Positions 33,427 to 43,309 of a stretch of DNA of 64,000 bases are shown here, in pieces (positions within the stretch are counted from its first letter, which is position 1; every line of letters starts with the position of its first letter). A program made the position numbers and the translations under genes. This DNA is from an uncultured Coriobacteriaceae bacterium (lineage in GTDB: Bacteria; Actinomycetota; Coriobacteriia; Coriobacteriales; Atopobiaceae): positions 1 to 64,000 of the forward strand of contig CADCHF010000007.1 in the NCBI GenBank assembly GCA_902801175.1, given 5' to 3'. The notes under the pieces are model-generated. The model had not been told where the DNA came from. It saw only the letters and a program-made list of their open reading frames with translations, and made no database searches.

Positions 33427-34194
33427 ATGGCAGATTACGTGAGCAGAGAAGTAGCGCGCGATAGGCTGCGCAAGGCATGCAAGCTGGGCAAGATCGTCTC
33501 GGTGCTGCTGCTTTTGGCTGGTTTGGCGTTTGGTGGCATTGCAGCCGTTGTGGGGCTCGAAGTGTCGCTGCCGAGCTTTGTGGAGACGGCCATTGGCTAC
33601 ATTGAGCCAAGACTCGCAGGGGTAAAGCCCGGTTCCACCGACATGCTTGCCGCAATTGCCGAGGTTGGTGCCCAGGCACTGCTGTTCTTCCTGATTGGCC
33701 TTGTGGGCATTCTCATGTTCCGCAAGATTGGAAAGACGAGCGACGCCTTCCGTATGGGCCAGCTGCGTCAGCTCAAGTTTGAGATGTTCCTGCTCACGCT
33801 GCTTGGGTTTATCCCCACGGTTGCCGCCAACGTCACGCGTGCGATCATCGCATTCCAGCAGGGGACCTCGCTTTTGGCAGGAATTGACCTGCACGTTGAT
33901 GTCATGTGCGTGATTGCGGGCATCTTTGCCTATGTTGCCGTGCGTCCGCTTTTGGCCGGTGTCCTGCTTGGCACCGAGGAAGAGGAGCTTGAGCTGATTG
34001 ACCCCACGGCCGCCTCTCCCGAGCCCAACTACTCTGACGTGCCCGACCTGTCCCATGTTCCCACGGCGGTGCCCGAGGTGGACAACACCATTGCGGCTCC
34101 TGCGGGCAATCGCCCCACCTTTGTGAAGGACCCCGCATGGGATTCCGTTGAGGCGGAGTTTGAGAATCTGGACGGCTCGTCCAACGACCTGTAG
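33427..34194 (+). CDS. Hypothetical multi-span membrane protein
   Basis: A 255-residue protein of unknown function starting after TTGGAGGAGAAAC. Four hydrophobic spans are visible: about 24-46 (IVSVLLLLAGLAFGGIAAVV), 79-99 (ALLFFLIGLVGILMF), 120-138 (MFLLTLLGFIPTVAANV) and 158-180 (VMCVIAGIFAYVAVRPLLAG). The C-terminal about 70 residues are acidic and proline-rich and probably cytoplasmic. It looks like a DUF2975-like four-helix membrane protein in layout, but without its usual HTH neighbour; this comparison is tentative. Confidence 0.6.
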   Translation: MADYVSREVARDRLRKACKLGKIVSVLLLLAGLAFGGIAAVVGLEVSLPSFVETAIGYIEPRLAGVKPGSTDMLAAIAEVGAQALLFFLIGLVGILMFRKIGKTSDAFRMGQLRQLKFEMFLLTLLGFIPTVAANVTRAIIAFQQGTSLLAGIDLHVDVMCVIAGIFAYVAVRPLLAGVLLGTEEEELELIDPTAASPEPNYSDVPDLSHVPTAVPEVDNTIAAPAGNRPTFVKDPAWDSVEAEFENLDGSSNDL

Positions 34195-34239
34195 GACTAC
34201 GGTCACCTTTGGTTGAGCTGCGGCTTAGCATTAAAGAAT

Positions 34240-34270
34240 CGGCCCCATCCGCATTTGGCGGGTGGGGCCG
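34240..34270. terminator. Terminator between membrane protein and MarR genes
   Basis: Stem CGGCCCCATCCGC against GCGGGTGGGGCCG (one mismatch/wobble) with a 5-base loop. On the minus strand it is followed by ATTCTTTAATG. It lies between convergent genes. Confidence 0.75.
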
Positions 34271-34299
34271 ACGGCTGATTATGGAGTCTTGAGGGCGGG

Positions 34300-34743
34300 C
34301 TACGAAAGCACGCTCACCAGCTTTTCGAGCAGGGTCTTGAGCTGGTAGGCCTCCTCGGGGCTAATTGAGATGCAACCAGCAATACAGCTCGGCACACTGA
34401 GTGCGCGCTTGCGCAAGGCGCGTCCCTCGTCTGTGAGCGTAACGATAACGGCACGCTCGTCTTCTGCCGAACGCTTGCGGGTGAGGTACCCACGGGCCTC
34501 GAGGCGCTTGAGCAGGGGAGTGAGCGTGGCGGAGTCGAGATGCAGCGTGCTGCCAAGCTCGCCTACCTTCACGCCGTCGTGCTCCCACAGTGCCATCATG
34601 GTCACATACTGTGGATAGGTGAGCCCAAGCGGGTCAAGAAAGGGCTTGTAGTGACGCGTGAGCTCGCGCGAGGCGGCATAGAGCGGAAAGCAGAGCTGGT
34701 TATCGAGCTTTAGGGGGTCGAACTCAGCCGTCTGGTCGTTCAT
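34300..34743 (-). CDS. MarR-family transcriptional regulator
   Basis: A 147-residue winged-helix regulator. The wHTH is seen as LTYPQYVTMMALWEHDGVKV, GELGSTLHLDSATLTPLLKR (recognition helix) and the wing LTRKRSAEDERAVIVTLTDE. One cysteine in PSCIAGCISIS near the dimer helix and one in the N-terminal NQLCFPLYAASRELTRHY, the position of the redox cysteine of OhrR-type members, suggest a peroxide-sensing OhrR-like protein, but no ohr gene is adjacent. It is monocistronic; targets unknown. Confidence 0.85.
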   Translation of the reverse strand: MNDQTAEFDPLKLDNQLCFPLYAASRELTRHYKPFLDPLGLTYPQYVTMMALWEHDGVKVGELGSTLHLDSATLTPLLKRLEARGYLTRKRSAEDERAVIVTLTDEGRALRKRALSVPSCIAGCISISPEEAYQLKTLLEKLVSVLS

Positions 34744-35071
34744 GGTGTCCTCGCAAAATCAGATATTCGTGTACAAAGTATTATCGAACCCATTGTAACA
34801 AATGTGACCTTGGCTAAAACATTGGGATGCGTGCCTGTGGTGACAATGTTATGAGAAACAGGCAAGGGTCCCGCGTGCGTTGGAGTCTGGGGCCTGACGC
34901 GCTCGAGGCTGAGGGATGGGCTTGCCCTGTGGCCTGGCTGACGCTACGTAAGGCGTGCGATTCTGGGTAGACGGTACGCACGTCTAGCGAAATCCCGGGC
35001 AATAGTGCGTCGTTTTTCGCACTTCCTGTGTACCCTCATCAGAGACTCGCACGTCTTGCGCCGTATATCAA
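34744..35071. other. Intergenic between marR and icd
   Basis: About 330 bases upstream of marR. The first about 70 bases are AT-rich (GTACAAAGTATTATC, TTGTAACAAATGTGACC) and should hold the marR promoter and perhaps its own operator. The rest shows no gene, repeat or RNA that I can support. Confidence 0.4.
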
Positions 35072-35105
35072 AGCGGGGCTGCGAAGATCTCTCCGCAGCC
35101 CCGCT
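35072..35105. terminator. Terminator of icd
   Basis: Stem AGCGGGGCTGCG/CGCAGCCCCGCT, 12 pairs, 10-base loop, followed by GGTTTTAG on plus and TTTGATAT on minus. It lies 42 bases beyond the icd stop. Confidence 0.8.
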
Positions 35106-35146
35106 GGTTTTAGCAACTCGTTCTGGATGAGCCAGGCGGCTCTTGC

Positions 35147-36346
35147 TTACATCCTGTTGGCAATGGCCAGGATAAAGTCGCGCGTGTTGAGCTTGGTGGG
35201 GTTCTCGAGCGTGGTGATGGCCGCCAGGTCGCCGGTCATCTGGCCGTCCTCGATGGTGGCGATGGTCGCGGCCTCAAGACGGTCGGCAAAGGCGGCCAGC
35301 TCGGGCAGCTCGTCCAGCTCGCCGCGCTTGCGCAGCGCACCCGTCCAGGCAAAGATCGTGGCCACGCTATTGGTCGAGGTCTCCTCGCCAGCCAGGTGCT
35401 TGTAGTAGTGACGCTGCACGGTGCCGTGAGCGGCCTCGTACTCAAAGTAGCCGTGGGGGCTCACCAGCACGCTCGTCATCATGGCCAGGCTGCCAAAGGC
35501 CGTAGAGAGCATGTCGCTCATCACGTCGCCGTCGTAGTTCTTGCAGGCCCAGATGAAGCCGCCCTCGCTGCGGATCACGCGCGCCACGGCGTCGTCGATG
35601 AGCGTGTAGAAGTAGGTGATGCCGGCCTCCTCAAAGCGAGCCTTGTACTCCGCGTCAAAGATCTCTTGGAAGATGTCCTTAAAGCGGTGGTCGTAGGTCT
35701 TGCTGATGGTGTCCTTGGCGGCAAACCAAATGTCCTGCCCCGTGGACAGCGCATACTCAAAGCTTGCGCGCGCAAAGCTCGAGATGGAGGCGTCGAGGTT
35801 GTGAATGCCCTGGGCAATGCCCGGCTGGTCAAACTCCTGCACGGTGGCGCGGACCTCGCTGCCTCCGTCGGCTGGGGTGTACACCAGCTCTACCTTGCCC
35901 GGGCCAGGAATCTGCAGCTCGGTGTTCTTGTACACGTCGCCGTAGGCATGACGGGCAATGGTGATGGGCTTGGTCCAGGTACGCACGTACGGCTCAATGC
36001 CCTTCACCACGATTGGCGCACGAAAGACGGTGCCGTCAAGGATGGCGCGGATGGTGCCGTTGGGGCTCTTCCACATCTGGCTGAGGCCGTACTCCTCAAC
36101 GCGTGCGGCGTTTGGGGTGATGGTGGCGCACTTTACGGCCACGCCAAGGCGCTTGGTTGCCTCGGCCGCATCGACCGTTACCTGGTCGGCTGTGGCCTCA
36201 CGGTTCTCGAGACCAAGGTCAAAGTACTCGGTCTTGAGGTCAACGTAGGGGCAGATGAGCTCGTCTTTGATCATTTGCCAGATGACGCGGGTCATCTCGT
36301 CGCCGTCCATCTCGACGAGCGGGGTCTTCATTGCAATTTTGGTCAT
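35147..36346 (-). CDS. icd: NADP-dependent isocitrate dehydrogenase
   Basis: A 399-residue enzyme that oxidatively decarboxylates isocitrate to 2-oxoglutarate, here probably for glutamate synthesis since no other TCA gene is nearby. The start at 36346 follows CCGGGAGGCACGC. It belongs to the eukaryote-like homodimeric subfamily: opening [16 protein letters not shown], substrate loop [17 protein letters not shown], the metal site around [20 protein letters not shown], and the NADP-binding [11 protein letters not shown] region near residue 305-315. Intact; alone between terminators. Confidence 0.95.
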   Translation of the reverse strand: MTKIAMKTPLVEMDGDEMTRVIWQMIKDELICPYVDLKTEYFDLGLENREATADQVTVDAAEATKRLGVAVKCATITPNAARVEEYGLSQMWKSPNGTIRAILDGTVFRAPIVVKGIEPYVRTWTKPITIARHAYGDVYKNTELQIPGPGKVELVYTPADGGSEVRATVQEFDQPGIAQGIHNLDASISSFARASFEYALSTGQDIWFAAKDTISKTYDHRFKDIFQEIFDAEYKARFEEAGITYFYTLIDDAVARVIRSEGGFIWACKNYDGDVMSDMLSTAFGSLAMMTSVLVSPHGYFEYEAAHGTVQRHYYKHLAGEETSTNSVATIFAWTGALRKRGELDELPELAAFADRLEAATIATIEDGQMTGDLAAITTLENPTKLNTRDFILAIANRM

Positions 36347-36601
36347 GCGTGCCTCCCGGTTGCATGCAGGTGAGTTGACGGATTCATTGTACCTGTGGGA
36401 CTGGTGGTGACGGACATGCCGCTCAAGTTGTGGCCGTATGTTCATGTTGGGGCTTTGCCGACCCGTTGCGATAACATCTGAGTTGCTCTGTCTAGGCCTT
36501 TTTCGATAATTGTCATATATGAATTCGTAAACAGCTTTATATTTCCCATACAAAAGCGCTGCGGTAGGATTATCGGCAGTCAAGTGCGTGAGGAGGTATC
36601 C

Positions 36602-37369
36602 ATGGCTGTGCTGGACATCAAGGGCGTTCGCATTGGTGAGGGTCGTACCAAGACCATCGTGTCGATGATGGCGGAGAACGCAAAGGACCTTGTGGCCGAA
36701 CAAGAGAAGGTCATGTCCAGCGCGGCGGATATCGTCGAGTGGAGAGCCGACTACTTTAAGGATGCCGTCGTAAGCGACGCCTATGCCGGTACATGCTTCT
36801 CGATCAGCGAAACCCTTGACCGGCCGTTCATCTTTACCCTGCGCACGCTGCAACAGGGAGGCAAGGGCGATGTTTGGCCGGTTGACTACGAGACCATACT
36901 CGAAGCGGTCATAAGCAGCGGCGAGCCCAACATTGTTGACATTGAGCTGTGGATGGGTGCCGAGCGCATCTCTCGTCTGGTAAAGCTCGCGCACGAGCAC
37001 GGCGTCCGCGTGATTGTCTCGCACCACGACTTTGAGAAGACGCCCAGCGAGGAGGAGATGGTGAACATCCTGCTCGTTGAGGCCGAGCTTGGCGCCGACA
37101 TTCCCAAGCTTGCGGTGATGTCAAAGAGCAACCAAGAGACGCACAGCCTTATGCGCGCCACGTCGCTCGCACGTGCGCAGGTCGATGTGCCGCTGATCAC
37201 CATGGCTATGGGCACAGCCGGAACCAACTCGCGGCTCTCGGGCGAGGTGTTTGGCAGCGCAACGACCTTCTGCGCACTGGGCAGGGCATCGGCTCCCGGG
37301 CAGGTCGAGCTGTCGCAGGCACTGCCAGTGCTCGAGGCCATCCATCGTACGGTGGTAGCGGGCAGCTAA
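36602..37369 (+). CDS. aroD: 3-dehydroquinate dehydratase, type I
   Basis: A 255-residue class I enzyme of the shikimate pathway. The start at 36602 follows GAGGAGGTATCC. The Schiff-base lysine is in [12 protein letters not shown] (about 170), the catalytic histidine in [12 protein letters not shown] (about 143), and the substrate-binding ends in [20 protein letters not shown]. Type I enzymes may also be used in quinate use, but no quinate gene is near. The upstream region is AT-rich (TTGTCATATATG, TTTATATTTCC), a likely promoter. Confidence 0.93.
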   Translation: MAVLDIKGVRIGEGRTKTIVSMMAENAKDLVAEQEKVMSSAADIVEWRADYFKDAVVSDAYAGTCFSISETLDRPFIFTLRTLQQGGKGDVWPVDYETILEAVISSGEPNIVDIELWMGAERISRLVKLAHEHGVRVIVSHHDFEKTPSEEEMVNILLVEAELGADIPKLAVMSKSNQETHSLMRATSLARAQVDVPLITMAMGTAGTNSRLSGEVFGSATTFCALGRASAPGQVELSQALPVLEAIHRTVVAGS

Positions 37370-37393
37370 GCTCTTAGCGTGGTCGTTTAATTG

Positions 37394-37448
37394 AGCGGCG
37401 CCCTCGTTGGCGCAGATAAGGCAGCGGTGCTCGATGGTCGGCGCCGCT
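37394..37448 (+). terminator. Possible terminator after aroD
   Basis: AGCGGCGCC/GGCGCCGCT, a 9-pair stem with a long, partly structured loop of 37 bases, followed by GTTTTCC. Confidence 0.5.
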
Positions 37449-37494
37449 GTTTTCCGTGGCGTCATGCTAGAGTTTGACGTTGGGAGATGATCAC

Positions 37495-40029
37495 ATGAGC
37501 AGCAAGAAGATCGTTCGCACGCCGCCGACCTCGATCGAGGTGCACGGTGCGCGCGTCCACAACCTCAAGAACATCGACGTAAGCGTTCCGTTGGGATGCC
37601 TGGTGGGCGTTGCCGGTGTGAGTGGCTCGGGAAAGAGCTCGCTTGCGCTTGGTGTTCTCTATGCCGAGGGCAGTCGTCGCTATATGGAGAGCCTCTCAAC
37701 CTATACGCGCAGGCGCATAAGTCAGAGTGGCCGTGCGCAGGTAGATGAGGTACTGCACGTGCCCGCGGCGCTCGCCCTTCGTCAGCGGCCGGGCATACCT
37801 GGCGTGAGATCCACCTTTGGAACCTCCACCGAGCTGCTCAATCATCTGAGACTGCTCTTTAGTCGTCTTGGCAGCCACGTGTGCCCCAATGGGCACCACG
37901 TGCCGCCTTCGATGGCGGTTGCCCTCGAGCAAGAGACCGTGTGCCCAGAGTGTGGCGCGCACTTCTACGGTCCTGGAGCCGAGGCGCTCGCCTTTAACAG
38001 TGAGGGAGCCTGTCCTACCTGTGCGGGTACCGGTACGGTACGCAGCATTGACGAGCGGACCCTTGTGCCCGACGAGTCCAAGACCATCGACGAGGGTGCC
38101 GTCACCCCTTGGGGCCATCTCATGTGGTCGCTCATGAAGGACATCGCGCGCGAGGCGGGCATCCCAACCGACATCCCGTATCGCGACCTTACGCCCGAGC
38201 AGAAAGAGTTTGTCCTGCACGGGGCGCCCGACAAGTACCACATCCTCTATCACAACGAGAAGACCGGTACCGCTGGCGAGATGGACTTTACCTACTACAG
38301 CGCGCGGTACAGCGTCGAGAACGCGCTCTCAAAGGTCAAGGACGAGAAGGGCCTCAAGCGCGTGGCGCGCTACCTCATTGAGGCGCCCTGCCCGGACTGC
38401 GGCGGAACGAGGCTCTCCGACGCGGCGCGTGCTCCGCTGGTGGATGGCATCAACCTTGCGCAGGCAACGGCAAAGACCCTCGACGAGCTGGCAGAATGGC
38501 TTCCGCAGGTGCCTTCCAAGGTGCCCGAGGACATGCGGCCCATGGCGCAAAACATCGTGGACGAGACGGTGGAGCCCATTGACAGGCTGAGGCAGCTGGG
38601 ACTTGGCTATCTGTCGCTCGACCGTGCGAGCAGCACGCTCTCAATGGGCGAGCGCCAGCGCGCACAGCTGGCCCGTGCCGTGCGCAACCGCACGACCGGA
38701 GTGCTCTACGTGCTCGACGAGCCCTCGATTGGCCTGCATCCCTCCAACGTTGACGGACTCCTTGGCGTGATGGACAGCCTGCTTTCCGACGGCAACTCCG
38801 TGGTGGTGGTCGACCACGACGTGCAGGTGCTGCGCGAGGTGGACCATCTGGTGGAGATTGGCCCGGGCTCTGGCGCCAACGGCGGCAGGGTGATTGCCCA
38901 GGGCACGCTAGACGATATTGCGGCAAATGGCGAGTCACGCATAGCCGGCTTCATCACCGGCGAGCGTCGCGTGCGTGTGCGCGACCGCGCGGACACCGAG
39001 GAGATGTTCGAGCGCGGCTCGCTGCATCTGGTGACGGGCCCCATCCACACGGTGCAGGCGCTCGAGACCTGGATCCCGCGGGGTAGGCTCACGGCGGTCA
39101 CGGGCGTTTCGGGGTCGGGCAAGACCACGCTCGTGCTCGAGGGCCTGGTCCCCGCGCTCAAGGCACAGGCAGCAGGCGAGAGGATGCCCGAGCACGTGCG
39201 TGTGGCCGAGGCCGACGGGCTTAAGCGCGTCCACCTCATTGACGCGACGCCCATTGGAGCCAATGTGCGCTCCACGGTTGCCACCTACTCGGGCGTGCTC
39301 GACGATCTGCGTCGCGCCTTTGCCGCGACGACCGATGCCAAACAGCGCGGCCTCAAGGTGGGCGACTTCTCGTATAACACCGGCAGCCTGCGCTGCCCAA
39401 CGTGCGATGGCACCGGCACCATCAACCTTGACGTTCAGTTCTTGCCCGACGTGGAGATAGACTGCCCCGACTGCCGCGGATCGCGCTATGCCCGAGAGGC
39501 CTGGGAGGTGCGTCGCCACACGTCGCGCAGCGCGACAGGGGAGAAGCAGGCCTATGTGAGCCTTCCCGAGCTCATGGCCATGACGGTGGACGAGGCGCTC
39601 GAGCGACTGGGAGCGCTTCGCAAGGCCCGCGCAAAGCTGCAGATCTTGCATGACCTGGGGCTTGGGTACCTCACGCTGGGCGAGGCGACGCCGGCGCTCT
39701 CTGGCGGTGAGGCACAGCGGCTCAAGCTTGCCGGAGAGGTTGGCAAGCGGCAGGACGACGCGCTCTTTGTGTTTGACGAGCCCACGATTGGCCTGCATCC
39801 GCTTGACGTTGAGGTGCTGCTTGGGGTGCTGCAGGGCCTTGTTGCCAACGATGCCACGGTGGTGGTCATTGAGCACGACCTCGACATGATTGCCAACGCC
39901 GACTGGGTGATTGACCTGGGTCCCGGCGGCGGAGTGCAAGGCGGACGCATCGTATGCGCCGGAACGCCCGAGGACGTTGCCGCCTGCGAGTGGAGCGTGA
40001 CTGGCCGCTACCTGGCCCGCGAGCTCTAG
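37495..40029 (+). CDS. UvrA-like ABC ATPase (short, UvrA2-type)
   Basis: An 844-residue protein of the UvrA family with two ABC ATPase modules and zinc fingers. Walker A motifs are [10 protein letters not shown] (about 44) and [10 protein letters not shown] (about 540); zinc modules include [10 protein letters not shown] ... CPTCAGTG and CPTCDGTG ... CPDCRG; signatures [14 protein letters not shown] and [14 protein letters not shown]. It is about 100 residues shorter than housekeeping UvrA and lacks part of the UvrB-interaction region, as in UvrA2/DrrC-like proteins tied to DNA-intercalating drug tolerance. It is alone, not next to uvrB, so a self-protection role is likelier than core repair. 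Confidence 0.85.
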   Translation: MSSKKIVRTPPTSIEVHGARVHNLKNIDVSVPLGCLVGVAGVSGSGKSSLALGVLYAEGSRRYMESLSTYTRRRISQSGRAQVDEVLHVPAALALRQRPGIPGVRSTFGTSTELLNHLRLLFSRLGSHVCPNGHHVPPSMAVALEQETVCPECGAHFYGPGAEALAFNSEGACPTCAGTGTVRSIDERTLVPDESKTIDEGAVTPWGHLMWSLMKDIAREAGIPTDIPYRDLTPEQKEFVLHGAPDKYHILYHNEKTGTAGEMDFTYYSARYSVENALSKVKDEKGLKRVARYLIEAPCPDCGGTRLSDAARAPLVDGINLAQATAKTLDELAEWLPQVPSKVPEDMRPMAQNIVDETVEPIDRLRQLGLGYLSLDRASSTLSMGERQRAQLARAVRNRTTGVLYVLDEPSIGLHPSNVDGLLGVMDSLLSDGNSVVVVDHDVQVLREVDHLVEIGPGSGANGGRVIAQGTLDDIAANGESRIAGFITGERRVRVRDRADTEEMFERGSLHLVTGPIHTVQALETWIPRGRLTAVTGVSGSGKTTLVLEGLVPALKAQAAGERMPEHVRVAEADGLKRVHLIDATPIGANVRSTVATYSGVLDDLRRAFAATTDAKQRGLKVGDFSYNTGSLRCPTCDGTGTINLDVQFLPDVEIDCPDCRGSRYAREAWEVRRHTSRSATGEKQAYVSLPELMAMTVDEALERLGALRKARAKLQILHDLGLGYLTLGEATPALSGGEAQRLKLAGEVGKRQDDALFVFDEPTIGLHPLDVEVLLGVLQGLVANDATVVVIEHDLDMIANADWVIDLGPGGGVQGGRIVCAGTPEDVAACEWSVTGRYLAREL

Positions 40030-40053
40030 CTCGCCCGTCCCGCGACGGGCGAG
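40030..40053 (+). terminator. Hairpin after the UvrA-like gene
   Basis: CTCGCCCGTC/GACGGGCGAG, 10 pairs, 4-base loop, directly after the stop codon; followed by TCACTCC without a T-run. Confidence 0.6.
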
Positions 40054-40076
40054 TCACTCCATACAACCTGGGTTAG

Positions 40077-40203
40077 CCGTGTCAAGGGGACGTATAATTT
40101 GACACACTCGGAAACTCGTTCGTTCTGATGTTGGCCGCTCTTGAAGGTTATCTGTCTTTGCGGCTTGACTGAGTGTGTCAAATTATACGTCCCCTTGACA
40201 CGG
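40077..40203. repeat. Palindromic repeat, copy 1 (33-bp arms)
   Basis: Perfect 33-base inverted arms at 40077-40109 and 40171-40203; the arms contain GGGGACGTATAATTTGACAC. The 61-base centre is unpaired. A diverged second copy lies at 45044-45175 and a short relative (GTGTGTCCCCTCGACACAG) at about 40269-40287. This looks like a non-autonomous palindromic element of the REP/MITE kind; no transposase is in the window. Confidence 0.85.
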
Positions 40204-40302
40204 CCGCCCGCAGATCGAAATGTTCATCCTGGAGTGCGTCGCGTATGGGGCGCATGCATCCATGCTGCGTGTGTCCCCTCGACACAGCCATACCTGAAAG
40301 AA

Positions 40303-40336
40303 AAGAGGGCCGCCCCACGGTGGGAGCGGCCCTCTT
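40303..40336 (-). terminator. Terminator of the clostripain-like gene
   Basis: AAGAGGGCCGC/GCGGCCCTCTT, 11 pairs around a GC-rich loop that also pairs (CCCAC/GTGGG), followed on the minus strand by TTCTTTC. Confidence 0.85.
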
Positions 40337-40359
40337 GCTAGAACCAAGACACTGCCGCG

Positions 40360-42513
40360 CTACTGCTCCACGAAGTACATGTCGCCGTTGGTGTCGATCT
40401 CGAGGGTGATGGCGGGCGTGACCATGTGGTCGCCAAAGACGTCCTCAATGCAGAAGTCGTACAGGTAGCTGCCGTCGGGCAGGGCGCTGTAGTTGATCTT
40501 GAGGGTGTTGCTGGTGAGCTTGTAGGAGATGCCCTCATAGGCCGTCGACTCGGTGCCGGTCTCGGTGGAGAAGGCGTCGTAGCGCGGAATGATCACGTCG
40601 CCGCGCTTGAGCGACTTGAGCTCGGTGCGGTTGGCAGCACCGTTTTGGCCAATGCCGTCCCAAACGCCCTCGACCTGCACCGACCCGTCGGCTAGGCTCT
40701 GGCGCATGCGCAGGAAGGTGTCCTTGCCATTGAGGTTGATGGGCGAGGTGTAGATCACGTAGTCGTCGGACTCATAGCTCACCACGTAGGTGCACAGGTT
40801 CTGGCCGTCGGGCAGCGAGAGCCACTGGCCGTTGAATCCGTCAGAGAACTCGCCGGTCTCCCAGTCGCCATAGATGTCGTAGGTCTCGCCCAGGGCAAGC
40901 AGGTTCTTCTGGTCCTCAGACACCTCGTAGACCAGCGCGCTTACCACGGCAGCGTTCGAAAGACCGTGCTCGTCAAAGGTGAACGAGTAGACACCGGTCT
41001 CGCCGTCCACGTGCGGCTCCTCGGCAAAGGTGATCACCTGGCTCGAGTCGGTGTGGTCGTCAACATACTCCCAGTGCTCCTCCACCTGTTGCACGGCCTC
41101 TTCGGCCTCGGGCGTGCCGGTGTTCTCCATGAGCACGCTCCACAGGCCACCCTCGTAAAAGGCCTGGTCGGAGTGGCTGGTGTACTGGCTGCCCCCGTTG
41201 TAGGTCGCGCCTGTTGCCAGGCGGTCAACGTAGGCGAGATACGACGGGTTGGCGGCAACGCCACTAAAGGTGGACAGCTCGGCGGAGTTGGTGACCTTGA
41301 GCGGGTAGTAGATCGAGAGGCCACCCGCGCCAGCGTGGTAGGAGCCGCGAATCTGGTAGAGCACGGCCTTGTTGAGCGAGTCGAGCGCGTCCTGTGCGCT
41401 AGGGGTTATTCCCGTGCATGCCTGGAGAATGCCACCCAGGTCAACCATGTTGGTGTAGCCCTCCATAAAGTTGTTGCTGCCGTAGTTGTCTACGTTGCGA
41501 ATGCCGCGCGACATGAGGGCCAGGTTGGTCTGGTTGGTGCCCAGGGTGTACATCTCCTGCGAGAAGCGATAGAAGTTCTGGATAAGCTCGTCTACCTGCG
41601 AGAGGTCGACCACCGAGAGGGTCGCAAAGCCGCGGGTCTTGCTGTCGAGCGAGGCAAGATAGCTGTCGCAGATCGTCTTGCCCAGGTCGGCGCCGTTGGT
41701 CGAGGGGTTCTGGCTGAGGTAGCGCACGATGGAGGCGTACTCCCATCCGTTGCCCGGTTCGCTCTCTTGCGAGGCAATCATGTACTTGCCGTACGAGGCC
41801 AGCACGTTGGCGGTCTCAACGGTGCTCATGAGGCAGGCGTCAAAGCCAATGAACTCAAACTTGTCCCACATCTTGGTAAAGCTGCTCGAGAGGGCCTGGT
41901 CGAGCTCGCGCAGGCTGAGCGAGCTGTAGTTGTTGCGCTCGTCAAAGCAGACGCCCGTGATCGAGCCGCCACCGTGGTCCCACAGGATGAGGGCCATGTG
42001 GTCGGCGGGGTAGTTGGCAACGCCCCAGTCAATGAAGCTCGAGAGAGTGGAGGGGTCGCCCATGTCGGCAGCACCCAGGCTCTCAACCTGCACCAGTGAG
42101 TTGCCCTGCACCTCGTAACGGCCAATCTTGCTGTTGCTGATACCGCTGGCGGACCACCTCTTTGCCCCGCCGGTCTCAATGACAAAGTTGACCTGGTCGC
42201 TCGCGGCACCGCGCACCATCTCGGTGAGGTCCTTGGTCGCGGCGCCGTTGTTGCTCTCAAGGTCGGAGCCGCAGAGGTACACCAGCACGGTCCAGCTGTT
42301 CTTTGCAATCTTTGAGGGCTTCTTTGCGCCGGGATTTGGGCGCTTGATGTCAAGCTGCTTGTCGCCGCGCGCAACCTGCACGGTCATTCCGCTCGTCTGC
42401 GTGGTGTCGCCAGCCTGCTGGTAGCTGATGTTCTCACATGCGGCCAGTCCAACGCAGGCGAGTGCGCAGGCGAGCACGGCGGCAAGGATGCGAGTGCCAA
42501 AGGGCTTTCTCAT
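40360..42513 (-). CDS. Clostripain-family (C11) cysteine peptidase lipoprotein
   Basis: A 717-residue exported lipoprotein. The start at 42513 follows CAGGGAGGAGTCAAC. The signal peptide ends at a lipobox, CVGLAAC (about residue 25). The caspase-like C11 domain (about 70-400) has the opening strand WTVLVYLCGSDLESNNGAA, the catalytic His in LILWDHGGGSITG and the catalytic Cys in FIGFDACLMSTVETA. The C-terminal about 300 residues are beta-rich and may bind the wall or substrate. Related proteins in gut bacteria are calcium-activated Arg-specific peptidases. A surface protease for peptide feeding or host interaction is likely. Confidence 0.9.
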   Translation of the reverse strand: MRKPFGTRILAAVLACALACVGLAACENISYQQAGDTTQTSGMTVQVARGDKQLDIKRPNPGAKKPSKIAKNSWTVLVYLCGSDLESNNGAATKDLTEMVRGAASDQVNFVIETGGAKRWSASGISNSKIGRYEVQGNSLVQVESLGAADMGDPSTLSSFIDWGVANYPADHMALILWDHGGGSITGVCFDERNNYSSLSLRELDQALSSSFTKMWDKFEFIGFDACLMSTVETANVLASYGKYMIASQESEPGNGWEYASIVRYLSQNPSTNGADLGKTICDSYLASLDSKTRGFATLSVVDLSQVDELIQNFYRFSQEMYTLGTNQTNLALMSRGIRNVDNYGSNNFMEGYTNMVDLGGILQACTGITPSAQDALDSLNKAVLYQIRGSYHAGAGGLSIYYPLKVTNSAELSTFSGVAANPSYLAYVDRLATGATYNGGSQYTSHSDQAFYEGGLWSVLMENTGTPEAEEAVQQVEEHWEYVDDHTDSSQVITFAEEPHVDGETGVYSFTFDEHGLSNAAVVSALVYEVSEDQKNLLALGETYDIYGDWETGEFSDGFNGQWLSLPDGQNLCTYVVSYESDDYVIYTSPINLNGKDTFLRMRQSLADGSVQVEGVWDGIGQNGAANRTELKSLKRGDVIIPRYDAFSTETGTESTAYEGISYKLTSNTLKINYSALPDGSYLYDFCIEDVFGDHMVTPAITLEIDTNGDMYFVEQ

Positions 42514-42553
42514 GTTGACTCCTCCCTGTGGTGAGCGGTGGGGTACGGGTGGG

Positions 42554-43156
42554 CTAGCCGGCGATCTTCTTCTTGATGCTGTTGAGCAGCGAGGCCAGCG
42601 CCGCGCCGTCGAGGGTGACAATCTTGCTCTTGTCGATGGCAAGGGTCTGTGCGTCGGCCGCTATGGAGCAAGCTGGGAGCTTTGCCCAGGCAATCGAGCG
42701 TGCCGTACCAGCGGTGTCGCGCAGGTAGATGCCCTTGGTGCACAGTGCAAGGCCCGCCTTGCAGGTGCCAAAGATGGTGGCGTCGAGCACCAGGAACACC
42801 TTCTCGCTGTTGGGAACGCCAAACTGCTTGCGCGCTGCGGCCTCCTTGCGCGAAAGGACCGAGCCGAAGTAGGTCTGGGCAAGCGAGTTTGCCGCGAGCT
42901 TCTTTGACCACGCGTTGATGAGCGAGGTGATGTCCAGCGTGGTGGTGCTGGGCTTTGTCGTCTGGGCCTGAGTGGTTGTGGCGGTGGGCTTTGGCGAGGC
43001 CTGCGAGGTCGATGCCTGCGTGCTGGCGGTGGGCTTGGTGGGCTTTGTGGCGGCCGAGCTCTCGCGCTGCTGTGGCTTTACGGCAGCACGAAACTCTCCA
43101 GACCGCTCGGTGTTCGTGCGCTTGATGCGCTTGGGCTGGCTCTTCTCGTCGGCCAT
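42554..43156 (-). CDS. Hypothetical protein with Thr-rich linker and PH-like domain
   Basis: A 200-residue soluble protein. The start at 43156 follows TAGGAGACATC. The first 75 residues are basic then Thr/Gln/Ala/Pro-rich low complexity (KPTASTQASTSQASPKPTAT). The C-terminal about 110 residues form a compact domain: YFGSVLSRKEAAARKQFGVP, then KVFLVLDATIFGTCKAG and GLALCTKGIYLRDTAG, a strand pattern typical of small bacterial PH-like/DUF modules. No enzyme motif. It lies 40 bases upstream of the clostripain-like gene in the same direction and may be co-transcribed. Confidence 0.6.
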   Translation of the reverse strand: MADEKSQPKRIKRTNTERSGEFRAAVKPQQRESSAATKPTKPTASTQASTSQASPKPTATTTQAQTTKPSTTTLDITSLINAWSKKLAANSLAQTYFGSVLSRKEAAARKQFGVPNSEKVFLVLDATIFGTCKAGLALCTKGIYLRDTAGTARSIAWAKLPACSIAADAQTLAIDKSKIVTLDGAALASLLNSIKKKIAG

Positions 43157-43309
43157 GATGTCTCCTATCACAGTGCAGTTGCGTGTTTGCTGCTCAATAG
43201 TGTGCGCGATGCACTCAAGTTTGGGCAAAGATATTCGTCAAAAGAAACGAACGGGGTCGTAAAGCAGCGCAAAAAAGCCCCGCTTAAGGTACCTGAAAGC
43301 CTAAAAGAG

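Noticed and set aside
36347..37027. Upstream extension of the icd frame across the aroD gene
   Set aside because: The extension is antisense to aroD and has no ribosome site; icd starts at 36346 after GGGAGGCACGC with the family N-terminus.
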